Source: Streptomyces sp. MJM8645
Lineage (GTDB): Bacteria; Actinomycetota; Actinomycetes; Streptomycetales; Streptomycetaceae
Length of the DNA stretch: 64,000 nucleotides
Assembly: GCF_001625365.1 (NCBI RefSeq)
Contig: NZ_LJJF01000002.1
Location: forward strand, 1,275,501-1,339,500
Direction: 5' to 3'
Shown here: in pieces, positions 17,633 to 26,588 of the stretch
Position numbering within the stretch: position 1 is the stretch's first letter
Layout: each line of letters begins with the position of its first letter
The notes under the pieces: generated by a model
Seen by the model: only the letters and a program-made list of their open reading frames with translations
Told to the model about the DNA's origin: nothing
Database searches by the model: none
Position numbers and translations under genes: made by a program

Positions 17633-19687
17633 ATGCGAATCGACGTGCTCGGTGCCGTGCGAGCCCTCCGCGACGACGGCAGCCCGATCGACCTGGGCGG
17701 CCCCCGCCATCGGGAGGTGCTCGCCCGGCTCGTCGCCGCCGAGGGGCGGATGGTCACCACCGACACCCTCGTCGACGACCTGTGGACCGATCCACCGGCC
17801 CGCGCCGTGGGCGCTCTGCGTACGTTCGTCGCCGCGCTGCGCCGCGCCCTCGAACCCGACCGGCCGCCCCGCGATGCGCCGCGCGTCATCGTCACCGAAG
17901 GGCCCGGCTACGCGCTGCGCCTGCCGCGTGAGGACGTGGACGCCCACCGCTTCCAGGACACCCTGGCCCGCGCCCGGCGCCGCCCCGGCACAGTGACCAG
18001 CCCCGACACGGCGGCCGACCTCAGCGCGGCACTCAAGGACTGGCGCGGCCCCGCGTACGCCGACGTGACCGGCGCCGCATGGGCGCAACGCGAGCGGACC
18101 CGGCTGGAGGAACTGCGGCTGGAGGCGGTGGAACTGCGCGCCCGCCTCCTCCTCGACTCCGGTGACTCCTATGACTCAGGTGAATCCGGTGACTCCGACG
18201 AAGGGGCCGGTCTCGTCGCCGAACTGGGCGCCCACGTCGCCGAACACCCGTGGCGCGAGCCGGCCTGGGGGCTGCTGGCCCGCGCGCTGTACCGCGCGGG
18301 CCGCCAGGCCGACGCGCTGGCCACCCTCCGCCGCGCCCGCGCGATGCTCGTCGATCAACTCGGACTCGACCCTGGCGCCGAACTCCGGCGTCTGGAGACG
18401 GACATCCTCAACGGGGCCGCGACCCTCGAAGGCGCCCGTACCGGGTGGAGCGGCCCGGGCGTCCGGCTCGGCCCGCGCACCACCGTGGATCTGGCCCGCA
18501 CCCTCGCACTGGCGGGTGGCGACGCCCTCGTCCACTCGCGGCGCGACCGCCTCGCCGCCATTCAGGCTGCGGAACGCACGGGAGACCTCTTCCTGACCGC
18601 CCGGATCATCGGCGCCTACGACGTGCCCGCCATCTGGAGCCGGGCCGACGACCCCGAGCAGTCCCGCGCGGTCGTCGCGGCTGCCGAGCGCACGCTCACC
18701 GCGCTCGGCACCGGCGGCACCGGCGGCACCGGCAGCCCCGGCAGCCCCGGCAGCCCCGGCAGCACCGACGGCACCGACGGCCCCGCCGACCTGTCGGCCC
18801 GCCTCCTGGCCACGGTCGCCGTCGAGAGCCGCAGCGCCGACCTGTCCGCGGCCGAGCTGGGCCGCGCGCGGCAGGCGGCACAACAGGCGGAGGCGCTGGC
18901 GCGGGGCCTGGCCGATCCCGCCCTGCTGGTCTTCGCCCTCAACGGGGTGTTCCTGCAGTCCTTCACCCGCCCCGGGCTCGCGGCGGTACGCGACGGGATC
19001 GGCGCCGAGATCCTCGATCTGGCCGCCCGGCACGAGCTGCCGAACTTCGCCGTACTCGGCCGACTCGTCCGCCTCCAGTCCGCCTCGGCCCTCGGCGACC
19101 TCGACGCCGCGGCCTCGCACGCCGAGGCCGCCGAGCGGCTCGCCGCCACCACCGAGGCGCCCCTCGTCCCCGTCCTCACCGGGTGGTTCCGGGCCCGGGC
19201 CACGGCCTCCCGCAGCACCGAACCGGGCGGACCGACCGCCGCCACGGCCGCAGCGCACTACCGGGCCGCCGAGAACGCCCTCCAGCGGGCCGGAATGCCG
19301 GGGCTGCACCGCGGCCTGTTCGCGCTCGCGCTCCTCGGGCTGCGCCTGCTGCACGACCGGCCCGCGCCCACCGACCCGCACCTCGACTGGGGCCCGTACC
19401 GGGCTTGGGCGCGCCCCCTCGTGCTGCTGGCCCAGGACCGGGTCGAGGAGGCCCGTACCGCGCTCGCCGCGGTGCCCGAACCGGCGCGTGACCACATGCA
19501 GGAGGCCATGTGGTGCCTGACCGCCCGCGCCGCCGTACGCCTCGGCGAGCCCGGAATCGCCGCACGCGCCGGGGCTTCCCTGCGCGGTGCCCGTGCGGAA
19601 CATGCCGGCGCCGCCAGTGGAATGCTGACGCTGGGCCCGGTGGCGCGGTACCTGGCGGAGGCGGAGGCATGCGCCGGAGCGGGGTAG
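17633..19687 (+). CDS. BTAD/SARP-like transcriptional regulator with TPR region
   Basis: 684 residues from ATG 17633 (the same frame is open upstream to 17300). N-terminal OmpR-type winged helix: IDVLGAVRALRD...LGGPRHREVLARLV...LVDDLW...RTFVAALRRAL. The bacterial transcriptional activation domain follows (residues about 95-260: HRFQDTLARAR, LEELRLEAVELRARLL, PWREPAWGLLARALYRAGRQADALATLRRA). The remaining 400 residues are helical and TPR-like, without an NB-ARC ATPase, so it is intermediate between SARPs and AfsR. A Gly/Thr/Ser/Pro linker is encoded by a slippery repeat at about 18714-18780. Probably regulates the divergent hydrolase or itself. Confidence 0.88.
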   Translation: MRIDVLGAVRALRDDGSPIDLGGPRHREVLARLVAAEGRMVTTDTLVDDLWTDPPARAVGALRTFVAALRRALEPDRPPRDAPRVIVTEGPGYALRLPREDVDAHRFQDTLARARRRPGTVTSPDTAADLSAALKDWRGPAYADVTGAAWAQRERTRLEELRLEAVELRARLLLDSGDSYDSGESGDSDEGAGLVAELGAHVAEHPWREPAWGLLARALYRAGRQADALATLRRARAMLVDQLGLDPGAELRRLETDILNGAATLEGARTGWSGPGVRLGPRTTVDLARTLALAGGDALVHSRRDRLAAIQAAERTGDLFLTARIIGAYDVPAIWSRADDPEQSRAVVAAAERTLTALGTGGTGGTGSPGSPGSPGSTDGTDGPADLSARLLATVAVESRSADLSAAELGRARQAAQQAEALARGLADPALLVFALNGVFLQSFTRPGLAAVRDGIGAEILDLAARHELPNFAVLGRLVRLQSASALGDLDAAASHAEAAERLAATTEAPLVPVLTGWFRARATASRSTEPGGPTAATAAAHYRAAENALQRAGMPGLHRGLFALALLGLRLLHDRPAPTDPHLDWGPYRAWARPLVLLAQDRVEEARTALAAVPEPARDHMQEAMWCLTARAAVRLGEPGIAARAGASLRGARAEHAGAASGMLTLGPVARYLAEAEACAGAG

Positions 19688-19748
19688 GCGGTGCTGCCCG
19701 GGTACCCGGCGCCCCCGGCCGGCACCTCACCGTCTACCGAGCCGAACC

Positions 19749-19801
19749 CGCCCCCGCCCCCGCCCCCGCTCCCGCTCCCGCTCCCGCTCCCGCTCCCGCC
19801 C
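19749..19801. repeat. hexanucleotide CCCCCG/CTCCCG microsatellite
   Basis: The gap between two convergent genes holds three GCCCCC-type and about five CTCCCG tandem hexamers. No gene is present, and the tract may act as a transcription block or simply be a slippage product. Confidence 0.75.
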
Positions 19802-19804
19802 GGC

Positions 19805-21943
19805 CTACCCCGCGGTCCTGATCACGCACAGGCGGCGGGTGGCACGGGTGAGGGCGACGTACAGGTCGCGTTCGCCGGCCGGGCGGGCGGCGGTGATCTG
19901 GTCGGGGTCGACGACGAGGACGGCGTCGAACTCCAGGCCGCGCGCCTCGGAGGCGGGGACGAGGCGGACGTGTCCGGGCAGGCCGGCGGCCTCCAGCTCC
20001 GGAAGGCGGGCGTCTGCGCAGACCACGGCGAGGAGGTCGCCGGGGTGGGCGGCCGTCTGGGCGCGCAGTTCGGCCAGGACGGCGGCGGCGAGGCCGTGGG
20101 CCGGGGCGGTGAGGGTGCGCGGGGGTTCGCCGTGGCGGATGGCGCGGGCGTGGGCCTGGCCGGGGGCGATGCGGGCGAGCAGGTCGGTGGTGGTGGCGAG
20201 GATCTCCTGCGTGGTGCGGTAGCTGACGGTCAGGGTGTGCAGGTCGAAGCGGCTCCCGGTGTGCGGGTGGAGGGCCTCGTGCCAGTCGCGGGCCTGGGCG
20301 GCGGGGCCGGCCTGGGCGAAGTCGCCGACGACGGTCATCGAGCGGGTGGGGCAGCGGCGCAGCACGGCGCGCCACTGCATCGCGGTGAGTTCCTGGGCCT
20401 CGTCGACGACGACGTGGCCCCAACTGCGCTGCGGGGGGCCGTCGAGCAGGGCGGCGGCCTCGTCCAGCAGCGGAAGGTCGGCGTCGGTCCACGGGGCGTC
20501 GGGGGCGCGCAGCAGGCGGGCGCGCTGGTCGTCGGAGAGGTGGGGCAGGTGGGCGGCGAGGGCGGCGGGGTCGGTGAGCAGGGCGCGGACGGCGTCGTGC
20601 GGGGTGAGGGCGGGCCAGTGGGTGTCGAGGACGCGGTCGAGGTGCGGGTCGTCCAGCAGGGCCGCGCGGACGGCCCCGGCGTCGAAGGTGCCGTCGGTTC
20701 CCGCGGTGCCGCCAGCACCCGCGGCATCGTCGCTACCCACGGCCTCGTGGGCACGTGAGCCGTCGAGACCGAGCCGGCGCAGGTCGGCGGCGGCGACGCG
20801 GTCGAGGTTGAGGCCGGTGAGCTGGGCGACCTCGGCGTCGAGCTGGTCGAGGGTGTCGGCGGTGTCGCGTTCGAGGGCGCGGGTGAGGGCGTCGGCCAGC
20901 AGGTCCTTGAACAGGTCGCGGGCGCGGTTATGGGCGAGGCCGTCGGCGGTGGCGGCGCGGGCGGCGACGGCGAGGTCGGACTGCGGCAGGTGCACCTCCT
21001 CCTGGCCGACCCGTATGGTCAGGCCGTCCGCCGCCGGGGCCTGGTGGGCGCGGACCACGGCGGCCAGGGCGTCGGCGAGAGCGGAGTCACCCTTGAGGCG
21101 GGCGGTCTGCGGCTCCTCGGGCGCCGCCGGGCCGGGGGTGGCGGGGGCGAGGTCGGCGCAGGTCGCCAGGGCGACGTCGTTCTCGCCGAGCGAGGGCAGC
21201 ACCTGACAGATGTAGTCCAGGAAGCGGGCGTTGGGGCCCAGCACGAGGACGCCGCGTTCGGCGGCACGCGGGAAGGCGTACAGCACGTACGCGGCGCGGT
21301 GCAGGGCCACCACCGTCTTTCCGGTGCCGGGGCCGCCCTGCACCACCGTCACCCCCCGGTGGCGGGAGCGGACGATCGCGTCCTGCTCGGCCTGGAGGGT
21401 GGCGACCGCCGCGCCCATGCGTCCGGTGCGCCGGGCCGACAGGGCCTCCAGCAGCGGGCCGTCGCCGATCACGTCCTCGCGGGTGGGGTCGGAGCCGTCC
21501 AGCAGTTCGTCGCTGACGGCGGCGACGGTGCGGCCGTCCAGACGCAGGTGGCGCCGGCGCCGCAGGCCCATCGGGTGGACGGGCGTGGCCTCGTAGAAGG
21601 GCCTGGCGGCCTCGGCCCGCCAGTCCACCAGCAGCGGCAGTTCGTCCGTCTCGGTGTGCAGGCCCAGGCGCCCGATCCGCAGCGCGGTGCCGTCGGCGGT
21701 GTCGAGGCGGCCGAACACCAGCCCGTGGCCGGCGCCTTCCAGGCGGCGTACCTCCCCGGCCCACCGCGCGGCCGCCACGTCCCGCTCGTACACGGCCCCG
21801 GCGCCGTCGGCGGGCGCGGCGAGGGTACGGGCCAGTTCGGCGCGCGCCTGCTCCAGGCGCCGGTCGTACTCGGCGCACACAGCCCCCACCTGCACGTTTT
21901 CCGCCTGCACCTGGCACTCGGCACGGTCATCGCTGTACGGCAC
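19805..21943 (-). CDS. HelD-like superfamily 1 ATPase (RNA polymerase-associated)
   Basis: 712 residues. Walker A is VQGGPGTGKTVVALHRAAYVLY (residues 201 onward, quoted in part: GGPGTGKT 203-210), motif II VVVDEAQELT around residue 520, motif III GDFAQAG and the C-terminal motif VALTRATRRLCVI. The N-terminal 170 residues start with a long helical arm (YDRRLEQARAELART) that in HelD reaches into the RNA polymerase secondary channel. HelD recycles stalled polymerase, and actinobacterial relatives (HelR) give rifampicin tolerance. No rifamycin-associated element was found upstream, so that specific role is unproven. Confidence 0.85.
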   Translation of the reverse strand: MPYSDDRAECQVQAENVQVGAVCAEYDRRLEQARAELARTLAAPADGAGAVYERDVAAARWAGEVRRLEGAGHGLVFGRLDTADGTALRIGRLGLHTETDELPLLVDWRAEAARPFYEATPVHPMGLRRRRHLRLDGRTVAAVSDELLDGSDPTREDVIGDGPLLEALSARRTGRMGAAVATLQAEQDAIVRSRHRGVTVVQGGPGTGKTVVALHRAAYVLYAFPRAAERGVLVLGPNARFLDYICQVLPSLGENDVALATCADLAPATPGPAAPEEPQTARLKGDSALADALAAVVRAHQAPAADGLTIRVGQEEVHLPQSDLAVAARAATADGLAHNRARDLFKDLLADALTRALERDTADTLDQLDAEVAQLTGLNLDRVAAADLRRLGLDGSRAHEAVGSDDAAGAGGTAGTDGTFDAGAVRAALLDDPHLDRVLDTHWPALTPHDAVRALLTDPAALAAHLPHLSDDQRARLLRAPDAPWTDADLPLLDEAAALLDGPPQRSWGHVVVDEAQELTAMQWRAVLRRCPTRSMTVVGDFAQAGPAAQARDWHEALHPHTGSRFDLHTLTVSYRTTQEILATTTDLLARIAPGQAHARAIRHGEPPRTLTAPAHGLAAAVLAELRAQTAAHPGDLLAVVCADARLPELEAAGLPGHVRLVPASEARGLEFDAVLVVDPDQITAARPAGERDLYVALTRATRRLCVIRTAG

Positions 21944-22072
21944 GACGGGCCTCCTCTCGGGTTCGGGCCGTCACTATGCGGGGGCGGGCGGGGGAAAGTA
22001 AAAGTTGACGAACGCGCCGCCGTTGCGCCCTCGGCGCCTCACTTCCCCAACTCTCAACCCACACAACACATC

Positions 22073-22085
22073 TGACGTAACGTCA
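22073..22085. promoter_or_regulatory. short perfect dyad TGACGT-A-ACGTCA
   Basis: A 13-bp dyad about 130 bp upstream of the helD-like start and next to the SDR remnant. The symmetry suits a small dimeric repressor; no cognate regulator is adjacent. Confidence 0.35.
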
Positions 22086-22186
22086 AAAAGTCACGCACGG
22101 GTGGCCGCTGAGCACGTCGGGGCCGCAGGGTGAGCGGCTGGCGACGGCGTACGACGGAACCGGCACGCCATAGGCCGCCCCTATAG

Positions 22187-22398
22187 CGCCTAGCGACGCG
22201 CGAGCAGTGGGCGCGCCTGGACGCGGGGCCGGGCCAGGACACCACCACTCCCCCGCTGGGGCGCGACGGCCAACCCGACGACATCGCCGACGCGGCGCTG
22301 TTCCTCCTGTCCGGCCGGGCGAGTTGGCCGGCTGATTGGCTGGCTGGCTGACGGGGAGCAATCTCGTCGTGGACGGCGGCGAATTCCCCAGGGGCTGA
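22187..22398 (+). pseudogene. remnant of short-chain dehydrogenase/reductase, C-terminal end only
   Basis: Two frames together encode the end of an SDR: GQPDDIADAALFLLSGRASW in one frame, and after a shift LTGSNLVVDGGEFPRG then stop. The break coincides with an expanded GGCTGATT/GGCTGGCTGG tract at about 22320-22350 that looks like a ~20-bp duplication. Nothing of the N-terminal Rossmann half is present upstream (a stop lies at 22184). Confidence 0.7.
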
Positions 22399-22544
22399 CG
22401 GCAACGCACCGCGGCCCCGGCTGGTGGCCTGGTTCGACCGGCCCGGCTACCTTGATCACATCGGCGGCCGGCAGCAGGGCGTCCGATGCCGACCAGGTCG
22501 GCAGACCCGGAAGAATCCAGATCCGAGACACCGAGGAACCAGAG

Positions 22545-23117
22545 ATGCGCACCCTGATCAGCACCGCCTTCATCTCGCTCGACGGCGTTGTGGAAGGCCC
22601 GGGCGGGGAGCCCGGCTACCGGAACTCCGGCTGGACCTTCAAGGACATCGACTTCCTTCCCGAGGCCTTCGAGATCAAGGGGCGGGAGCAGCAGGAGGCC
22701 ACCGCGATGCTGCTGGGCCGGGTCAGCTACGAGGCCTTCAGCTCGGTGTGGCCCGACATGGCGGACTTCGCCGACTACAAGGTGATGCCGAAGTACGTCG
22801 TCTCCACCACCCTCACCGAGGACGACCTGGTGTCGAACTGGGGCGAGACCACGATCCTGCGCTCACTCGACGAGGTTGCCGCACTGAAGCGGACCGAGGG
22901 CGGCCCGATCATCGTGCACGGCAGTGCGACCCTGAACCAGGCCCTCTCCGACGCCGGTCTGGTCGACCGCTACCACCTGCTCGTCTTCCCGCTCCTGCTC
23001 GGCGCGGGCAAGCGCCTGTTCAGCACCACCGACAAGGACACCCAGAAGCTGACGCTCGTCGAGCACGAGGTCTACCCCAACGGTCTGCAGAAGCAGGTCT
23101 TCGACGTCGTCCGCTGA
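22545..23117 (+). CDS. dihydrofolate reductase-like (RibD C-terminal) family protein
   Basis: 190 residues starting at ATG 22545. The fold marks are MRTLISTAFISLDGVVEGPGG, MLLGRVSYEAFSSVWP, VVSTTL and the ending GGPIIVHGSATLNQAL...LVFPLLLGAGKRLF, the pattern of the large YyaP/RibD_C family of small NADPH-dependent reductases. Members are common in actinomycetes, mostly without known substrate. It is followed by a strong hairpin that it shares with the convergent gene. Confidence 0.88.
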   Translation: MRTLISTAFISLDGVVEGPGGEPGYRNSGWTFKDIDFLPEAFEIKGREQQEATAMLLGRVSYEAFSSVWPDMADFADYKVMPKYVVSTTLTEDDLVSNWGETTILRSLDEVAALKRTEGGPIIVHGSATLNQALSDAGLVDRYHLLVFPLLLGAGKRLFSTTDKDTQKLTLVEHEVYPNGLQKQVFDVVR

Positions 23118-23137
23118 CGTTCCCCGCAGACCCGGAA

Positions 23138-23219
23138 AGCCCCCGCGCCGACCACCGCGCGGCGCCGGCCCCGCCGCAGGGGCCACGTCCCGCCGTTGCG
23201 AGCCGCCGGCGCGGGGGCT
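23138..23219. terminator. bidirectional hairpin
   Basis: AGCCCCCGCGCCG (23138-23150) pairs perfectly with CGGCGCGGGGGCT (23207-23219) across a GC-rich loop that can form inner hairpins. It separates the convergent DHFR-like and nucleotidyltransferase genes; the stop codon of the latter lies inside the right arm. Confidence 0.65.
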
Positions 23220-23859
23220 ACAGGTCCGCGAGCCAGGGATGCCCGGGGTGGACGCAGGCGAGCAGCTCGGCCAGGGTCTCGCGCTGCGCCGGGGTCATCA
23301 GCGGGACGGTCGTGTCGAAGTCCGCCTGGTCCTTCCGACGGAGGTGCTTGGCCTTGAACAGCAGGACCAGCTCGGGCGCCAGGTACGGGATGCCATCTGC
23401 CGTGTGGCGGATGATCTCGCTGTAGGGAAAGCGGATCCTCTCATCGCGCCGGCAGATCCAGACGTCGCCGTCGTGCGGTTCGCGGAACACATCGAGCAGG
23501 TAGTCACCGGTGGCCGGATCGCGCAGCCAGGTCTGATGGGTGGCGGCCAGCACCCCCGGTGCGGCGTCCTCCCAGATCCGGCCGCTGCCCACCGCGTCGA
23601 AGACGTACCCGGGGAAGCGGCTGCGGACCTCGGGAAAGCTCGCGGCCGGAATCGCGATCTCGATGTCCCCGTGCGCACGCGCCTGCCCGCCCCGGAAGAG
23701 GTCCAACGCCCACCCCGCAGCCACACACCACGGCGTGCCGACCCCCGCCAACCGCCGCGCGACCTCCTCCGGCGTCCAGCACGACGACCACCTGTCGTCG
23801 AGGGCCGCGACCTCGTCGGCCGACAGCTCGATCCCACCGCCGGGCAGTTGCTCACTCAC
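23218..23859 (-). CDS. nucleotidyltransferase-like protein (aminoglycoside 2''-adenylyltransferase fold)
   Basis: 213 residues. The core reads WCVAAGWALDLFRGGQARA then HGDIEIAIP, which matches the GGWALDL...H.DIEI pattern of the AadB/LinB-type nucleotidyltransferases. The DxE pair (Asp-Ile-Glu) provides two acidic metal ligands. Further on, DVFREPHDGDVWICRRDE and LAPELVLLFKAKHLRRKDQADF are family conserved. It could modify an aminoglycoside or lincosamide, but most relatives are uncharacterised. A short gap of 60 bp separates it from the ABC gene downstream of it on the same strand. Confidence 0.8.
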   Translation of the reverse strand: MSEQLPGGGIELSADEVAALDDRWSSCWTPEEVARRLAGVGTPWCVAAGWALDLFRGGQARAHGDIEIAIPAASFPEVRSRFPGYVFDAVGSGRIWEDAAPGVLAATHQTWLRDPATGDYLLDVFREPHDGDVWICRRDERIRFPYSEIIRHTADGIPYLAPELVLLFKAKHLRRKDQADFDTTVPLMTPAQRETLAELLACVHPGHPWLADL

Positions 23860-23921
23860 CCCAGGAATCTACCAACAGCCCTGCAGGGCCGTGGCCGAGA
23901 TCGGTACGCCCGGGCGACGAC

Positions 23922-25766
23922 TCAGGGGACGGCCTCCACGGACTCGCCCGGCGGGTGGTGCAACCGGTGCAGGCCCGCGTAGACGGAGCTGCGGAGGAGG
24001 AGCTCGGTGTGGGTGCCGTGGGCGACGATCCGGCCCTGGTCGAGCAGGACGATCTGGTCGGCGTCGCGAACGGTCAGCAGGTTGTGCGAAATGATGATCG
24101 TCGTGCGATCGGCCATGAGCAGGCGCAGCGGGCCCATGATCCGTTGGCTCGACTCCGCGTCCAGGGCCGTGGTGGGCTCGTCGAGGATGAGGACGGGGGC
24201 GTCCCGGACCATCGCGCGGGCGATCGCGAGGCGCTGGCGCTGGCCGCCGGAGAGCAGCCGGCCGCGCTGGCCGACCAGGGTGTCGTAGCCGTCCGGGAGC
24301 CGGGTGATGAACTCGTGGGCGTCCGCCGCCCGGGCCGCCGCCAAGATCTCGGCCTCACTCGCCTCGGGGCGCCCGTAGGCGATGTTCTCCCGGACGGTGC
24401 CGTGGAAGACCAGGGTCTCCTGGAGCACCACCGCGACGTTCTCGCGCAGGTCGGTGAGGGCGAGGTCTCGCAGGTCGAGGCCGTCGAGCCGTACCGCGCC
24501 GTCGTCCGGGTCGTAGAAGCGCAGCAGCAACTTGGCGACGGTGGACTTGCCCGCGCCGCTGGCGCCGACCAGGGCCAGCGTCGCCCCCGGTGCCACCTCG
24601 AAGGACACCCCCGACAGCGCGGGCGCCTCCACCTCCGGGTAACGGAAGGTGACGTCGTCGAACTCGATGCCTCCCCGGGCGCGACCGAGCGACCGGGGGG
24701 TGACGGGATCGGTCACCTGTGGACGCTGGTCGAGCAGTTCGATGATCCGCTCGGCGGCGGCGGAGGCCGCGTAGAAGGTGTTGCCGAGTCCGGACATGCT
24801 CTGGATCGGGCCGTAGAGCCTGCTCAGCAGGGTGAGGAAGACGATGAGGCCACCGAAGGTGAGCCGGCCGTGCACGAGTTCCCAGGCCCCGAGGCCCATG
24901 ACCACCAGGCCGCCGAGCAGTTCGACGAAGTCGACCGCCGGCCCGTAGAGCGCTCCGATCCTGGTCGAGGCCATCGCCGCGTGGTACCGGCCGACGCTCT
25001 CGCGCTGGAATCGGGCGTGCTCCCAGCCCTGGCGGTTGTACGCCTGGACGAGCGCGATGTTGCCGAGCGTCTCCTCGGCGACCGCGCTGATCGAGCCGCT
25101 GCGCTGGCGGCGTTCGCGCGAGGCCGCCCGGATCAGCTTGGCGAAGCGGCGGGCGGTGAGGAAGAACAGCGGCGCGGCGACCAACGCGACCAGGGTCAGC
25201 TCCCAGCGCAGCACCAGCAGCAGGCCGACGTAGATGCCGAGCCTCGCCACCTGGCCGAGCGCGTTGACGATGCCGGAGAGCAGGAAGGTCTCGACCGCGT
25301 CCACGTCGCCGGTCACCCGGGACAGCACGTCGCCGAGCCGCCGGCGCTCGAAAAAGCCCAGTGACAGGCCCTGGATGTGCCGGAACACGTCCGACCGCAG
25401 GATGAGCAGGAAGCGTTCGCTGACCCAGGTGGAGATCACCCGGCGGGCGAAGCCCAGGACTCCGGAGAGCAGGGTCAGCCCCACATAGGCGAGGGCGATC
25501 GGCAGGAACAGGTCCAGCCGGTGCGGAATGAGCATGTCGTCGATGACAATCTTGAACAGCCAGATCTCCATCGCCTCGATCGCCGGGCCCACCGCGACCA
25601 GGGCCAGCAGCACCACCAGCCATCGGCGGCCGCCCTTGGTGTAAGGCCAGAACCGCCGGAAGATCGCCTGGAGCGGGACCGGCGGTGCCGCGGCGACCAC
25701 ATCGGAGGTCTCGGCGACCGTGAGCAAGCGTCGCAGAGCCGACCGAAGCCTGTGTTTCCTCGTCAT
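23922..25766 (-). CDS. ABC exporter, fused membrane and ATPase domains (MsbA/MDR type)
   Basis: 614 residues. Six transmembrane helices (about residues 48-330) contain the type I exporter sequences LGFFERRRLGDVLSRVTGDVD and NIALVQAYNRQ. The nucleotide-binding domain has Walker A LVGASGAGKST, Q-loop VLQETLVFHGTV, signature LLSGGQRQRLAIARAM, Walker B VLILDEPTTALD and H-loop IIISHNL. All catalytic residues are present. The gene for a Gly-rich peptide lies 194 bp upstream in the same direction, with a hairpin between; the exporter may handle that peptide, although no N-terminal C39 peptidase domain is present. Confidence 0.9.
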   Translation of the reverse strand: MTRKHRLRSALRRLLTVAETSDVVAAAPPVPLQAIFRRFWPYTKGGRRWLVVLLALVAVGPAIEAMEIWLFKIVIDDMLIPHRLDLFLPIALAYVGLTLLSGVLGFARRVISTWVSERFLLILRSDVFRHIQGLSLGFFERRRLGDVLSRVTGDVDAVETFLLSGIVNALGQVARLGIYVGLLLVLRWELTLVALVAAPLFFLTARRFAKLIRAASRERRQRSGSISAVAEETLGNIALVQAYNRQGWEHARFQRESVGRYHAAMASTRIGALYGPAVDFVELLGGLVVMGLGAWELVHGRLTFGGLIVFLTLLSRLYGPIQSMSGLGNTFYAASAAAERIIELLDQRPQVTDPVTPRSLGRARGGIEFDDVTFRYPEVEAPALSGVSFEVAPGATLALVGASGAGKSTVAKLLLRFYDPDDGAVRLDGLDLRDLALTDLRENVAVVLQETLVFHGTVRENIAYGRPEASEAEILAAARAADAHEFITRLPDGYDTLVGQRGRLLSGGQRQRLAIARAMVRDAPVLILDEPTTALDAESSQRIMGPLRLLMADRTTIIISHNLLTVRDADQIVLLDQGRIVAHGTHTELLLRSSVYAGLHRLHHPPGESVEAVP

Positions 25767-25916
25767 CTCACGGTCTTCTCGCTCGTCCCCGAGCCCAGAT
25801 CACTCCCGGATTGAGAGGAACTCCCGATCAAAGAGACCCTGCTCCGGGAATGGAAGATCTCCACACGCACTGCCGGCGCGGGGCCGCATGGGGTCGCTCC
25901 CGGCCGACACGGCAAA

Positions 25917-25936
25917 GCCGGGCACACGTGCCCGGC
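25917..25936 (-). terminator. hairpin between Gly-rich peptide gene and ABC exporter gene
   Basis: GCCGGGCAC-AC-GTGCCCGGC forms a 9-bp stem directly after the peptide gene on the minus strand, followed by a short T-containing run (TTTGCC). It could end most transcripts and let some continue into the exporter gene, the usual arrangement for peptide precursors. Confidence 0.55.
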
Positions 25937-25959
25937 CCGCTCTCACAGGGAAGCGATCC

Positions 25960-26184
25960 TTACCACCGGCCTCCGTAGCCTCCGTAGCCGCCGCGGTCGC
26001 CTCCGTAGCCGCCGTAGCCGCCACGGTCGCCACCGAAGTCGCCGCCGAAGTCGTCGTAGCCGCCGTAGCCGCCGTAGCCGCCACCGTCGCCACCGAAGTC
26101 GCCGCCGTAGTCGCCACCGCGACCACCGCCGCCCCAGTCGTCACGGAACCGCCCGAAGGACTGGAACTGTCCGAGGAATGACAT
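25960..26184 (-). CDS. Gly/Tyr/Asp-rich small protein (candidate secreted or precursor peptide)
   Basis: 74 residues: a short lead MSFLGQFQSFGRFRDDW followed by about 55 residues of GGD, GGY and GGYGG repeats ending in GGRW. There is no Cys, Ser, Thr or His in the repeat part. ATG 26184 is preceded at six bases by AAAGAAGG, a good ribosome site. Upstream is an unusually AT-rich promoter region, downstream a hairpin and then an ABC exporter gene. It may be a structural glycine-rich protein or a substrate for export or modification; no maturation enzyme is adjacent. Not a known family to me. Confidence 0.65.
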   Translation of the reverse strand: MSFLGQFQSFGRFRDDWGGGGRGGDYGGDFGGDGGGYGGYGGYDDFGGDFGGDRGGYGGYGGDRGGYGGYGGRW

Positions 26185-26391
26185 GATCAACCTTCTTTCG
26201 AAGTCCCCCTCGGTCCATCGTCATCCTCACCTCCGCAATGCACAAGCATCGATTGTGCAAAATGTGAAAATTTGATGACTTTTCCGGATTGTCCAACTCG
26301 ACGGGCGCACGCTTCGACTTCCCGGTCAAGAATCCCCCAAGAAACCGTGCGTGACGAGCCGCCACCGAATCTGCCGATTTCAGGATGAACC

Positions 26392-26407
26392 ATTGCTCCC
26401 GAGCAAT
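26392..26407. promoter_or_regulatory. dyad ATTGCTC-CC-GAGCAAT upstream of peptide gene
   Basis: Perfect 7-bp arms with a 2-bp centre, located about 210 bp upstream of the Gly-rich gene in the only AT-rich stretch of this region (26190-26460). Plausible operator; no gene was recognised in 26191-26588 otherwise. Confidence 0.4.
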
Positions 26408-26588
26408 CATTCACCTCAGGTAGTAGCCATTCAGCTACGGCCGATCATCCAGTCGTGGCGGCAGCGGATCGCTGACGGTACGGCTCGGGGATCTGCCCGT
26501 CGACCGGCACGGCATGGCGGGCGCGACGCTGCGAGGTATGGCTCGTGGGCGAGAACGGCCGGATAGGGCCCTCGAAACTCGGCGGGCG

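Noticed and set aside
19749..19801. Pro-rich coding at the end of the BTAD gene
   Set aside because: The stop at 19685-19687 precedes the hexamer tract; no start signal lies before it.
21944..22120. Rifamycin-associated element upstream of the helD-like gene
   Set aside because: I looked for the known GGGGCTTGC-type dyad and did not see it.
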